A stretch of 64,000 bases of DNA, taken from positions 107,538,877-107,602,876 of the forward strand of contig CM038049.1 in the NCBI GenBank assembly GCA_021397845.1, read 5' to 3'. The stretch is from Areca catechu. Taxonomy: Eukaryota; Streptophyta; Magnoliopsida; Arecales; Arecaceae. Numbering within the stretch: position 1 is the stretch's first letter; each line of letters opens with the position of its first letter. The notes below the pieces were generated by a model. That model was not told where the DNA came from. It did not search any database and saw nothing but the letters and a program-made list of their open reading frames with translations. Below are positions 20,727 through 31,210 of the stretch, piece after piece. Both the position numbers and the translations under genes were made by a program.

Positions 20727-22399
20727 TAGGTTTGACCTTGGGTCGGAGGATGGCATGCAGAGCATGAAAACTTATCATGGGTGTTTAGTAGGTGCCATAA
20801 GGTCTTCCAGAAGTAGGTGGCAAACCTAATAGGCTCCGACACATGGTTTACTCTAAAGACTTCGACAAAGTATACTTGGATGGTGTAAGAAGCATTGGGA
20901 GTCCTAGAGAAAGGGAGGAAATATGAGGTGGAGTCTCGAATTATGTGCTGACTAAAGGTGATGACCTGAAGGATTGAATGGTGATCTATGAGTGTCAACT
21001 GGTCATCCTTACAAAAGGAAAAGTTTGCTACTCCCAGGAATGGATCAAGAGATGGTTCGGGGAGTAGCCTAGGACATGTAATTGCAAAAGTTAAGGTTTG
21101 TTCTCTAAGCAAATAATAATCCACTTTCTCAAGAAATGGATTAGAGAATGATTCATGGAAGGGCATATGGATGATGACCTCAAGACTTGAAATTTGACCT
21201 ATGGGTGCGGAAAGGTATACTCTATAGAAGGGTAGGTCAGTCATGCGAAGGAAGGGGTTTGGGGACATAAGGAGGACTTCTACAGAACTGGGTGAATCAA
21301 TCCGCTCAAGATAAGGATGTTCAACTGAGATTACGGGAGAGACCTTAGTGGCTGGGCATGGGACAATGTCCAATTGTAAGAGGCTTGATTCAGTCATCCT
21401 AAGGAGAGGATCTACCATAGGGTGGGCAAACTTAAACAGTTCAGTGCAAAGATCTTCAATTGGTACTTGGGGAATGACTGTCATTAGAGGGTACGAACTG
21501 ATAGCTCGGGCTAACACTATGAGTTCTTCCTGGGGGTATCTGACTAAAATAACCTGGTTCTCACAAATCTCTTGAATTTCTGAACTAGGTCCTACCACTT
21601 GGATGCTTTCCAAGGTCTCCTCAGGTAAGGAACCAATAGTATCGATGTCACATTCTTCAAGTTCTTCCCCCTCATATTCATCAACTAGACTCAAGCCAGC
21701 ATCATATACTTCCTCGATGCCATCTTCAATGGGTTTCGGGTCAGTGGTAATCGGGTCAACTGATTCTGGGCTTGTCATACCTAACCTTTCTTCCTCATTG
21801 GTAGGCTTGGGTTCTCCCTCATTAATGTCATCCTTAGGATTCTTACCACTTAGCTGTGCACAAGCCAGTCCTATGCATGGGCACTGAATAGATTTATGGC
21901 CTCTTTCTCCACAAAACCAACATTCTTGTGATATAGGAACCTAAGTCACACTAGGTTTCAAACTAGTAGAGACCTTACTTGGGCATGGGTGTGGATCTAA
22001 ATGGTTTGATCTAGAAGACTTGGGTTGTTGAGTGACTGGTCTAGAATATTGTAAGGACCTCTCATAGACACGATCCACACTATAGATATCATGGTTAGGC
22101 TTCCTAAGGTTATGCTCGGGATCACGGTATAAGGTCCTCCTAGGCTCCTGGTGTGGGTGAGGTTGAGGCACATTAAAATCTGGGTCAGGAGTCCAATTAT
22201 GATGTCTAGGTTCCTCAAGTACTTGGAATCGATCCCTAAGCTGGGTAAGATCCTCACGGACTGGATTCCTAAACTAGGCAACAGTATCAGTCATATCCTG
22301 TCTCAATTTGGTCATACTTTCGGTAAGAGTTCTAATCATGGCCTCTAAATCAGGTTGGGTTTGACCAGGTTGGTAGGGTACTCTGTTCCGGGTGGACAT
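20726..22399 (-). pseudogene. Element A gag-like ORF with novel PFL-repeat module (557 codons, two stops)
   Basis: The frame runs from the ATG at 22397-22399 to a stop at 20726, interrupted only by TAG at 22274-22276 and TAG at 21941-21943; the last 350 residues are fully open. Residues 1-90 match the B/C gag N-terminus, but the capsid core is replaced by an unrelated Ser/Pro-rich stretch. A zinc knuckle (CWFCGERGHKSIQC) lies near residue 160 and an acidic segment (EEVYDAGLSLVDEYEGEELE) near 230. Then comes a module I do not recognise: five degenerate repeats starting (D/H/N)P(L/Y/F)L between residues 330 and 465, and DSTSYFLPF near 490. A tail resembling part of integrase (YFWKTLWHLLNTHDKFSC) ends it. 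Protease and RT are absent. The YFLPF segment recurs in E and F. Function unknown; possibly a structural protein. Confidence 0.75.
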
Positions 22400-23305
22400 G
22401 ATGATGCAAGCAAGCACACCAAATGAGACTCGACTGAAACGACTACGGGCTAACTAGACCTAGAGCCCAAACTAGATGCCCAATCAGAGTGGCAAGCTAG
22501 CCTATAATAACTCAGGACTCAGCTAGGCAGGTGTAAGGGGAGTGTTAGGTCCCTAATTGCCAATCCTAGACACCAATCAGTGATTGGTCAGGTAGGCGGA
22601 CCAGCACACAAGCCCTTCAGGATAGAATCCTTGAACCACCATTCTAGACACTGAGTACAAAGCACACACAGAGTAACTAGACAAATTGACTCAACACTAG
22701 CCTAGACCCGACCAGTTGGTGTCCCTAGCCCACTAGGGCAAATTAGGTCTAATTAATTTTAAGATTAAAGGCTTAGGTTCGAATGCACGGGAGGTGGTTT
22801 TGGGCTAAGGAGAGGGTCTCAATCCTCCCCTTATGTTGCAACTTCGGTGCACTTAAGATAGATTCAATTTATGCACACTCAAATAAAAAAACAGCTTGCA
22901 GAAAATAAAAAAAATAGAATAGCAGTAAAATTGTTCTCAAAAGAATCTATAGAAATTAATAAATCATGAAAATCTTATGTAAATTACATTCAATTATACT
23001 GGTTCCAGCAAAACAAGAATTACTTAATTTGGAATTTTTTTTTGGGAGAAACAATTCGAATAACATGGTAGTTACTGGTAGAAAACAGAACGTTTGTCTC
23101 GTTTACAATCCCTGCCTAGAAGTTATAACCTAGCGGCACCCCTACACGCCCTAGGAACCCCCGTGGAATGTGAGGAGGAGGCTTGCATCTCGGTTGTTCC
23201 TAGGACCGGACGGTCAGGGGAGTCTACTCTAGGCAACAAAAGTAAAAGGAACAAAAAAAAACAATCACACAAGCAAGAAACCTAGATAGGGCTCTGATAC
23301 CAAGA
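22400..23305 (-). promoter_or_regulatory. Element A leader and tRNA-Met primer site
   Basis: The functional primer site is at 23291-23302 (minus strand TGGTATCAGAGC), two bases from the 5' LTR end. The leader is colinear with those of B and C, including CTAGCCCACTAGGGC. No ORF of note is present. Confidence 0.8.
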
Positions 23306-24959
23306 TGATGTAGAATGAAAGCTCTGATACCAAAAATGATGCATAACAAATAAAATGATGCGATGCGGAAGTAAATTAAGACTAAGTCTTTTTTTTTTTT
23401 ATATATATATTTTCAGAAGTCGGCTTTGACTCAAAGGAAAGATTAACTAATGTTGAAAGAAACTAAGAAATGATAGAAAGCACAATTAAAAGGAGTGGAT
23501 TATCAGAGTAACTCAGAAGTAGGATCGCTGGGGATTGAGAAACTCCCAAACCTAGGGTTTACGCCTCTTTCAAGAAACAGACGAAGAGAGAAGAGAAGGT
23601 TTCATACTGTGATATCTCTCGTTGCTTCAATTGAAGGACACTCTCGTAGGATCCTTGGAGACGGGGTAGCTTCGCAATGGATCCTCGGATTGTAGTCTTA
23701 TGGCAAGGTTGGCCTTCTTCTCGAACTCAGGATCTGGAAGAAGAAGAACAAAAGAAGAACCAGAAACTCAAAGAAAGACACTGAAATGAGGACTTAATGA
23801 AGATTGTTAGATGTAGAAGTTCCGGCGATCTTGATACTGATCTGACTCTTCTTTGAACTTGCTCTGTAGTTGAAATAGTTGATCTAAGCCTGGATGCTGG
23901 TGGCCTCTGAAGCAGAGGTAGCTGACTTGAAGATGGCTGGATTGGGGTCCTGGTGGTCGGCCACCCTTTGGAAGAGGGACCTTGGAGATGGTGTAGAGGC
24001 TAGGATTTGGTGGAGGTGGAGTAGAGATGGGTGGACTAAGCTAGGGTTTTGGGGTTGGAGATCTCACACCTCCTCAAGGTTCCTAGGGAACCCGGATTTA
24101 CTCCCTCACGGAGCTCAACACTCGAATACAAGTGCGGAAGAGAGAAACACATAGTTGCTCACAAAGAAATTGATTTCATTCATCATTATTTTTCACGAGT
24201 TATATAGAGTTGAATATATAGACATAACAAAAAAATAAAATTTCATACATTTCCCATGTGGGACTAAACTCCCTATCCTATACTTTTGGTAGGAAATATT
24301 CTCCCTCTTGGCCAACCAAAGAGTCCTACAAGAAGTGGGCGGCCCTAAAAGTCATGAAAATCCTCTCAAAAGGTAGAAAGATGGCGCCTCCTAAGTCTTC
24401 TCCTTGAATTTAGGGTTCTTCCTTCAATGGTTCAACTCTTTTGGACACCTCCTTTTCTTTCTCCCCAAGTCATGGCTCTTCCCAACTTTGCTAGGGTCTT
24501 TTTAGGCATGGATTGGGTGCCCCCTTGAAGTGCTCCCCAAGAAATGCCTCTTTCTTTCTTTAGCTTGGCCTTTTAAGGTATATATGGGGCGCCTCCTTGA
24601 TTTTGGCTTCAAGAAAAATTCTTGCTCCCTTGGGTGTGGGGACCAAGACACTGGGATGCAGATGTGGTGCCTCTTGGACTCTGGCGTGTGGCTGGGAGTG
24701 TGGCGCCCACTTGCTTGGTCCTTGACTTGGCTGGAAAAAAAATGGCACCAACCTGGAGAAGACATAGACCACTACTAGGACTTTTGCCGAGTCAACATGA
24801 CTCAACAAAATTTAAATTGCAGGGAAATACAGACTTAAAAATTGAGTTGACCAAGTCAACCCTTAATACAAAACTAGAAAACCCTAATTCTTCGGGCAAG
24901 GTCAATCAGAGATCCAGATGGAGCCCTGAAGTCTTCTTCTGATTCTGGTGCCCGCACCA
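23306..24959 (-). repeat. 5' LTR of element A (1654 bp) with internal primer-site copy
   Basis: It begins TGGTGCGGGCACC at 24959 and ends CTACATCA at 23306. A second, internal copy of the primer site (complement 23321-23332) and of the terminal motif TTATGCATCA (23346-23337) shows the same 31-bp extension as in the 3' LTR. The target duplication AGGAG follows at 24960-24964. Confidence 0.85.
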
Positions 24960-24964
24960 AGGAG

Positions 24965-26246
24965 GGGCCCTCATTAGCCGAGGCCTTTGCAAAAAGGTCT
25001 CGTTCTCGATCTCCATCAGGATCTTCTCTCTTGGCAGGGATAGAGGCACGTAAGTCTCAAACCTTCAAGGAAAGTCTCTGGGCTTCGGACTTTGGTGTTG
25101 GCCTGACCGCTTACTGTAGTTCGGAGGTCGGACTTCGGGAGCTTTGTCGCTCTGCTTCTTCGAGGCCGGCCTTCCTTCAGCTTGGCATCGACCGGAGGCT
25201 TGTTCTTCCGCCAAAGTGTACTTCTATGCTCTGGCCAGTAAATCACTGTAGCTTGCCGAATGCTTCTTGTCCAGGGAAAAGGTTAGCCTTGACGAGCGGA
25301 GCCCTCGCATGAAGGCTAACATCGCTATAGCTTCGTTCAGGTCCGGGACTTCCATGGCCGCTGAGTTGAAACGGGCCATAAAATCCCGGAGGGTTTCTCC
25401 CTCCTTTTGCAGCACGAGGAAGAGGCAGTCGGTAGTCCTCGGGGTCTGACTGCAAGTCCTGAAATGGGAAAGAAAAAGGAATTCGAGTTGGGAGAAGGAG
25501 TGGATCGTACCTGGCCGGATGGCGGAGAACCACATCCGGGCGGTCTTCTTAAGGGTCGCAGGGAAGGCAATGCAGTGGAGGACATCGGAGGCACCTTGGA
25601 CCATCGTGTGGGCCTTGTACGTGCCCAGATGGTCCATCAGATCGGTGGTACCGTCATAGGGGTCCACCTGTGGGATTTTGAAGTGGCAGCGAATCGTCTC
25701 TGCCAAAATTTCCTTAGAGAATGGGGGACAGGAGTTGTATACCTGTCCCCCTTCGGCATTCTACCGGAGGGCAATTTCATCAATGCGCTCCTCCATGCGC
25801 ATAATCTTGCTACCGTAGTCCTTCAGAGGTTCGGCGGCAGGTCGACCACCGGAGGGGATGGACTCGGTGTAAGAAGGCGAGGCAGACCTTACCCTTTTGC
25901 CATCGGCGTGATCTCCCAAGGACCTCCGGGGCTCCGCGGCGATGTGGGAACCATGCTGGGGGATCTCTGACCATCGACCTCCGGCAGTAGCCGTCCGAGG
26001 GTTAGAGTAGGAAGCAGCTGGTAGTTGTTGCTTATTGTCGGCTGCTTCCTGGAACTGCTGAACCACAACCGTAAGTGTCTCGATGCGGTTCACCAAAGTT
26101 TAGAATTGCTGCAGCCCCAAAGTGATGGTAGGCTCTGCAGCAGTGGGGGCGGTAGCAACGAAATCATTCTCTCGGAGAGGCTCCTCAAACCTGGAAGGAG
26201 AGGCATCTATCTTGGCAGTGGCATTTGGAGCTCTTCCCTTAGCCAT
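24965..26246 (-). pseudogene. Tat1 gag (main part), right of insertion A
   Basis: The start is the ATG at 26244-26246 (MAKGRAPNATAKIDASPSRF). Stops occur near 26101 and 25759. The retrotransposon gag core is 25706-25224: RCHFKIPQVDPYDGTTDLMD, MVQGASDVLHCIAFPATLKK, ARMWFSAIRPGTIHSFSQLE, then RGLRSSRLTFSLDKKHSASY. It is followed by a basic region up to the insertion of A. The N-terminal 160 residues are low-complexity and charged (RRSLGDHADGKRVRSASPSY). The nucleocapsid end is at 9101-9297. The protein would form the particle shell. Confidence 0.85.
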
Positions 26247-26311
26247 TTATTCATTGAGGTGATGGATTCCTCCTTTTAAGAAAAAAGAGGCCCCTCCTTC
26301 TAGTGCCAATC
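26247..26311 (-). promoter_or_regulatory. Tat1 leader and primer-binding site
   Basis: Next to the LTR end the minus strand reads GATTGGCACTAGAAGGAGG. The TGGCAC-type start is what Tat elements use as primer site, but the matching tRNA is not certain from the sequence. The leader is only about 65 bp. Confidence 0.6.
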
Positions 26312-27016
26312 TGTTGCTGTGTCAACTCTTGGACCGGGAACAGGGATGGCTGGATCGGCTGGAGCGCTCCTTTCCCGGGCGAACCTGCAGAAAAGTGCCC
26401 AAGGGGGCCGGTGGTATTCCAACGGGGGACCCTCTGATGCTTAAGTTAGCAGGAGGGTGAAGGCAACAGAATGGAGGAATCAAAAGAACAGCGACGTACG
26501 GAGAGGGAAGAGTTCTTCTACCTCAAACGGAGTCCCCGAGGTACCTTATATAGGTGCAGAACAGTCCAAAATCCATTAGGGGAGAGGCTGAGAAAGATCG
26601 ATCTGCCACTAGGATAATCTGGAGAGTGGCCATGTGGCACGTAGATACAGCGACACCATGGAAGTAGTGGAGCAGGGCCGTTGGAATGGAGAATCCCACC
26701 GTAACAAAATGATACTTCTGGAGTACCCAGGATGTCAAGGCCTGCCAGTCGGACTTCGGCTATGAGGCGGTCGGCCGTCGGGCCGAAGGCCAAACTTTCG
26801 AAGGAGAATGGCGGACTGGACCACAGCAGGAGAGGGTCGTTCGGACCTCGACTCCAATGGGTCGAACCCTGGCAAAGGATGGCTATCCAGACCCCAGTAG
26901 GAGAGGGTCGTTCTGACCTCGACTCCAGTGGCTCGGAACCTTCTTGGTTGGAGCGGCCTGATTAGACTACGAAATTGGGCCGGTTCTGATAGGGGATGAG
27001 CCGTCATTGTACAACA
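26312..27016 (-). repeat. 5' LTR of Tat1 (705 bp)
   Basis: In element orientation it starts TGTTGTACAATG at 27016 and ends GACACAGCAACA at 26312. A TATA box (TATATAAG, complement at 26545-26552) lies in the middle. A 71-bp tandem duplication occurs in the U3 part: GCAGGAGAGGGTCGTTC at about 26826 and GTAGGAGAGGGTCGTTC at about 26897. Copia K sequence starts directly at 27017, with GTATA as the probable target duplication. Confidence 0.8.
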
Positions 27017-28674
27017 GTATAACAAGTACCATCTAAATCTGTCTCTAGCAGTCCATATGAGATATGGAGTGGTAAGACACCCAATCTTAAGTATCTTAAG
27101 ATATGGGGATGTCCAGCCTATGTCAAAAGAATTTTTGGATATAAGCTCGATGCTAGAGTAGATAAGTGTCTATTTGTAGGATATCCTAAAGATAGTATAG
27201 GATATCTATTCTACTATCCTACTGAACAAAAAGTTTTTATCAGTAGGCATGCCACTTTTCTAGAGAAAGAGTTCATCCTACAAAAGGGCAGTGGGAGAAA
27301 TATTGAACTTGAAGAAGTTCAACAAATAGATACATCTCAACCAAAAGATAACATAGTTAGTATAGAACCATAAGACACCACTCCTATCCGTAGGTCTGAT
27401 AGGGTGCATCATGCACCTGAGAGGTATGGGTTCATTATTGAAAATAATGAAGCCCGGATCATTGAAAATGATGAAGCCCGGATCATTGAAAATGATGAGC
27501 TTCTAACCTATACGGATGCTGTCATGAGTAGGGACTCAGACAGATGGCTGGAAGCCATGAGATCCGAAATGGACTCCATGTATGTCAACCAAGTGTGGAC
27601 TTTGGTTGATGCACTAGAGGGTGTTAACCCTATTGGATGCAAATGGGTCTATAAGAAAAAGATTGGGGCAGATGGCCAACTCGAAACTTATAAAGCCAGA
27701 TTAGTGGCTAAGGGTTTTAGACAAAAACAGGGAATAGATTATGATGAAACATTTTCTCCAGTTTCCATGCTCAAATCTATTCGGATCATGCTTGCTATAG
27801 CAGTATATCATGATTATGAAATCTGGCAAATGGATGTGAAATCTGCATTCCTTAATGGTTTCCTTGAGGAAGAGGTCTATATATCACAGCCAGAAGGTTT
27901 TGTCTTGGAGACTAAACCTAATCAGGTATGTAGGCTAAAAAAATCCATTTATGGATTAAAGCAAGCATCCAGGTGTTGGAACATCCGGTTTGATAAGACA
28001 GTCAAAGAATTTGACTTTATCAAAAATGTGGATGAACCTTGTGTGTACAAGAAGACTAGTGGGAGTGCCATAGTTTTCTTGGTTCTGTTTGTGGATGACA
28101 TACTCCTCATTGGGAATGATATCCCAATGTTACAATCAGTCAAGGTATGGTTATCTAAACAGTTTTCCATGAAAGACTTGGGAGAAGCATCCTATATACT
28201 GGGTATCAAGATCTATAGAGATAGATCTAGGAGGATGCTAGGCTTATTCCTGTCTAGGTACATTGACCAAGTGCTAAAGAGATTTAGCATGAAGGGAAGT
28301 AAAAGAGGTTACTTGCCCATTGGTCATGGCATACATTTTTCTAAGAAGATGTCTCCTAAGACACCTGAAGAAAGAAATAGAATGAGTTCTATACCTTATG
28401 CTTCGGCTGTAGGATCTATAATGTATGCTATGTTTGTTCCAGGCCTGATGTGGCATATGCCTTAGGTATAGCCAGCAGATTTTAGGCTGATCTAGGAGAG
28501 GATCACTGAAAGGCTGTGAAAAATATTCTTAAGTACTTGAGAAGGACTAAGGATATTTTTTTGATATACGGAGGATCTGATCTTAAATTGGAAGCTTATT
28601 CAGATTCTAGTTTTCAATCGGATCCAGATGATAGAAAATCTATTTCAGGGTATGTTTTTATCCTAAATGGAGGA
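27017..28674 (+). pseudogene. Copia K integrase C-terminus and reverse transcriptase
   Basis: The first 390 bp encode the integrase end (VPSKSVSSSPYEIWSGKTPN, YLKIWGCPAYVKRIFGYKLD) up to a stop near 27372. The frame 27404-28465 is an open 353-codon RT: WLEAMRSEMDSMYVNQVWTL, GCKWVYKKKIGADGQLETYK, DVKSAFLNGFLEEEVYISQP, YGLKQASRCWN and LFVDDILLIGND (FVDD codons 28088-28099). A frameshift near 28440 and a stop (DH*KAV) separate it from the start of RNase H, which ends at the insertion of C. An 8-residue in-frame duplication (EARIIEND, 27449-27472 and 27473-27496) is unique to this copy. Confidence 0.88.
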
Positions 28675-30306
28675 TGGTGCGGGCACCAGACTCAGAAGAA
28701 GACTTCAGAGCTCCATTTGGATCTCTGATTGACATTGCCCGAGAAATTAGGGTTTGTAATAAAGGTTGACCTGGTCAACCAGTTTATTTATTTTATTTAT
28801 TTCTTGAGTCACCATTTAAATTTTGTTGAGTCATGTTGACTCGGTGCAAGTCCCAATGTGGTTTCAATTTGGTCCAAAATGGTGCCACATTTCTCTTCCA
28901 ATCAACTCAAGGTTCAAGCAAGTGGAGGCCACACTCCAAGCCACACGCCCAGTCACACTCCGAGCACACGCCAGAGTCCAGGAGGCGCCATAGAGGCATC
29001 CCAGTGTCATGATCCCCACATCCAAAGAAGAAAAAATCAAATTGGAGGCTAAATTAAAGGAGGCGCCCACACCTGCCTAATTTACCTAAGCAAAGAAGGA
29101 AGAAAACTTCTCTTGGAGAAGAAATCAAAGAAGGACATCCAACCTACTCCTAATTGAAGTTCAAATCAAAATCAAAGAGCTTAACTTGGAGTGGAAGAAA
29201 AGAAGAAATACCATAAGAAGAAGAGGACTCCAAATCCAAATCCAACTCCAAAGGAGGTGCCATAAAAGTTCCAAAACAATTCCTTTATGGCCGTCCCAAT
29301 TTTTTTTGGACTCTTGGTCGGCCAAGGGAGAGGATTTTCTACCTAATCTAGGGGGTGGAAGAGTTTAGTCCCACATGGGAATTTGTACAAGCTAGGAGAA
29401 AATTTTAGGTCTATATAATAGACCTCTCTTTGTAACTTTAGAAAAAAAATGAAGAAAAATTATTTTTGCTATTCTCTTGTGTTGAGCAACCTAGGTTTCT
29501 CTTCTTCCGCACTATTCTAAGTGTTGAGCTCCGTGAGGGGGTAATCCGGGTTCCATTGGAGCCTTGAGGAGGTGAGAGATCTCCATCTTTATCCAAAACC
29601 CTAGGTTAGCCACTTGAAATTCCAAAACCCTAGCCACCTTTCATTATTTTCCATCCACCAAACCCTAGATCCATCCATCTCCCACGGCCTCTCTCTCTCT
29701 ACAAGTCCAGGCCGTCCACCTTCATCCAGATCCAGTCCGGCTACTTCAGATCCAGAGCAAGTTCCAAGGAGAATCACATCAGCATCCAGGAGAATCCAGT
29801 TTTCAGCAATTTCGATCTTCAAGTTCATCAACCTGGTAAATCTTTTCCTTGACTCTCTGATTCCATCAATTGTTTTTCTTCTCTTCCAGATCTTGAGTTC
29901 AGGAGAAGCCAACCCGCCAAAGGACCAGTATTGGAGGATCCATTACGAAGATATCCGACTCCGAGGATCCAACAATCTGCTCGGGAGAGTTCTTCCACCA
30001 AAATCTGTGAAGATCATTGTCTGGTTAGATAAACCTTCCCTTCTCTTTATTTCTGTTTTGTTGAAAGCTCGGAGTGAAACCCTAGGTCTGGGAGTTTCTC
30101 AACCCCCAGCGATCCGTTGCTTCTAAACTACTCTGATAATTTAGTTTCCTTAAAATTGTGCTTTCAATTATCATATTAGTATCTTTCAATGTTAGGTTAA
30201 CTTTTCTTTGATTTGAAGCCAACTTCTACAAACCTATAAAAACAACAAAAAAATTAGTTAATCTTAATTTACTTCCGCATCGCATCCCTTTATTTGTTCT
30301 GCATCA
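28675..30306 (+). repeat. 5' LTR of element C (1632 bp)
   Basis: It starts TGGTGCGGGCACCAG and ends TTCTGCATCA. The TATA box TATATAA is at 29412-29418, in the centre of a perfect inverted repeat. An ORF of 170 codons at 29614-30126 is repeated in the 3' LTR but overlaps the presumed R-U5 region and has no recognisable domain, so I treat it as non-coding. Confidence 0.93.
29407..29425 (+). promoter_or_regulatory. TATA box inside a 19-bp palindrome, LTR C
   Basis: AGGTCTAT, three central bases ATA, then ATAGACCT: 8-bp arms with no mismatch and TATATAA at the centre. The 3' LTR has the identical copy at 36664-36682. It is the likely core promoter of the element. Confidence 0.75.
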
Positions 30307-30310
30307 TTTT

Positions 30311-30322
30311 TGGTATCAGAGC
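30311..30322 (+). promoter_or_regulatory. tRNA-Met primer-binding site of element C
   Basis: TGGTATCAGAGC lies four bases after the 5' LTR end and is complementary to the 3' end of initiator tRNA-Met. It is followed by an 888-bp leader (30323-31210) without credible ORFs, colinear with the leaders of A and B. Confidence 0.9.
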
Positions 30323-31210
30323 TCAGTCTAGGGTTTCTGATTTGCTTGCTTGCTTTGATTGATCTCTTTTTATTTTGTCTGCTCGAAGTAGACTCCCCAG
30401 GACGTCCGGTCCTAGGAACTAAGCGAGGCGCAAGCCTCCTCCTCCCATTCCACGGGGTTTTCCTAGGGCGTGTAGGGGATCCATTGGGTTATAACTTCGT
30501 AGCAGGGATTATAAACGGGGAAGACAATCTAGTTGCAGCCCGTAATTGCCCTGTTGTCTGAATTATTTCTCCCTGCATAAAACTCCGAATTGCATGATTT
30601 TTGCTTCGTTGAAACCAGTATAATTGATCCTATTTTTCATAATTTTTCTGTGATTTATTGGTTTTGGTAAAAATTCTGAGCATTAAAATACAGCAACTCT
30701 GTTTTTTGTGTTCTGCAATTCAATTCTTTTTGGAGTGATCATCTCATAATTTACTTAAGGGCAATTGAGCATCTAAGATAAGGGGAGGAGTTGATTACCT
30801 CTCCTTAGCCCAAAACCACCATCCAATCATTCTAACCTAGACCTAATTTAAAATCAGTTAGACCTAATTTGCCCTAGTGGGCTAGGGACACCAATTGGTC
30901 GGGTCTAGGCTAGTGTTGAGTCAGTTTGCCGAGTTATTCTGTGTGTGCTTAGCACTCAGTGTCTAGAACGGTGGTTCAGGGATCCATTCCCGAAGGGCTT
31001 GTGTGCTGGTCCGCCTACCTGGCCAATCACTGATTGGTGTCTAGGATTGGCAATCAGGGACCTAACACTCCCCTTACACCTGCCTGGCTGAGTCCTGAGT
31101 TACTACAGGCTAGCTTGCCACTCTGATTGGGCATCTAGTTTGGACTCTAGGTCTAGTGATCCAGTAGTCGATTTAGTCTAGTCTCATTTTGTGTGCTTGC
31201 TTGAATCATC

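Larger units (their letters stand above)
9298..24959 (-). mobile_element. Element A: non-autonomous chromovirus derivative, interrupted by B
   Basis: Both termini and the target duplication are clear: AGGAG at 9293-9297 and again at 24960-24964. On the minus strand: 5' LTR (24959-23306), primer site, leader, a 557-codon gag-like/novel ORF, integrase tail, chromodomain interrupted by B, and 3' LTR (10962-9298). Protease, RT, RNase H and the integrase core are missing. Without B the element is about 6.8 kb. The LTRs differ by a few percent, by eye, more than those of B, which agrees with B having landed in A. Confidence 0.9.
3547..27016 (-). mobile_element. Tat1: Ty3/gypsy Tat-lineage element, interrupted by A and by E
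   Basis: On the minus strand the order is 5' LTR (27016-26312), gag (26246-24965, then 9297-9100 after the insertion of A), protease, RT, gypsy RNase H, a second RNase H of archaeal-type, integrase, a 46-bp tandem array, and an antisense coiled-coil ORF. Its 3' LTR lies left of the window beyond E. Tandem repeats and antisense ORFs after pol, plus two RNase H domains, are established marks of the Tat lineage. The 5' LTR abuts copia K integrase/RT codons, showing that Tat1 inserted into K. Numerous stops make it old and inactive. Confidence 0.85.

Noticed and set aside
25407..25970. Open frame of 187 codons on the plus strand
   Set aside because: It is the antisense shadow of the Tat1 gag core, which has clear gag motifs.
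29840..29891. Intron-like GTAAAT...TTCCAG stretch in LTR C
   Set aside because: About 50 nt, below usual plant intron sizes, and in non-coding LTR sequence; chance splice-like ends.
29614..30126. Open frame of 170 codons in LTR C, repeated at 36871-37383
   Set aside because: It is present in both LTRs because the LTRs are copies. It lacks a domain, lies in the presumed R-U5 part, and has Pro/Ser-rich low-complexity composition.
30311..30322. tRNA-like string TGGTATCAGAGC, also near 9313, 18361, 23291, 23321 and 54235
   Set aside because: These are primer-binding sites or their copies; no cloverleaf surrounds them, so there is no tRNA gene.
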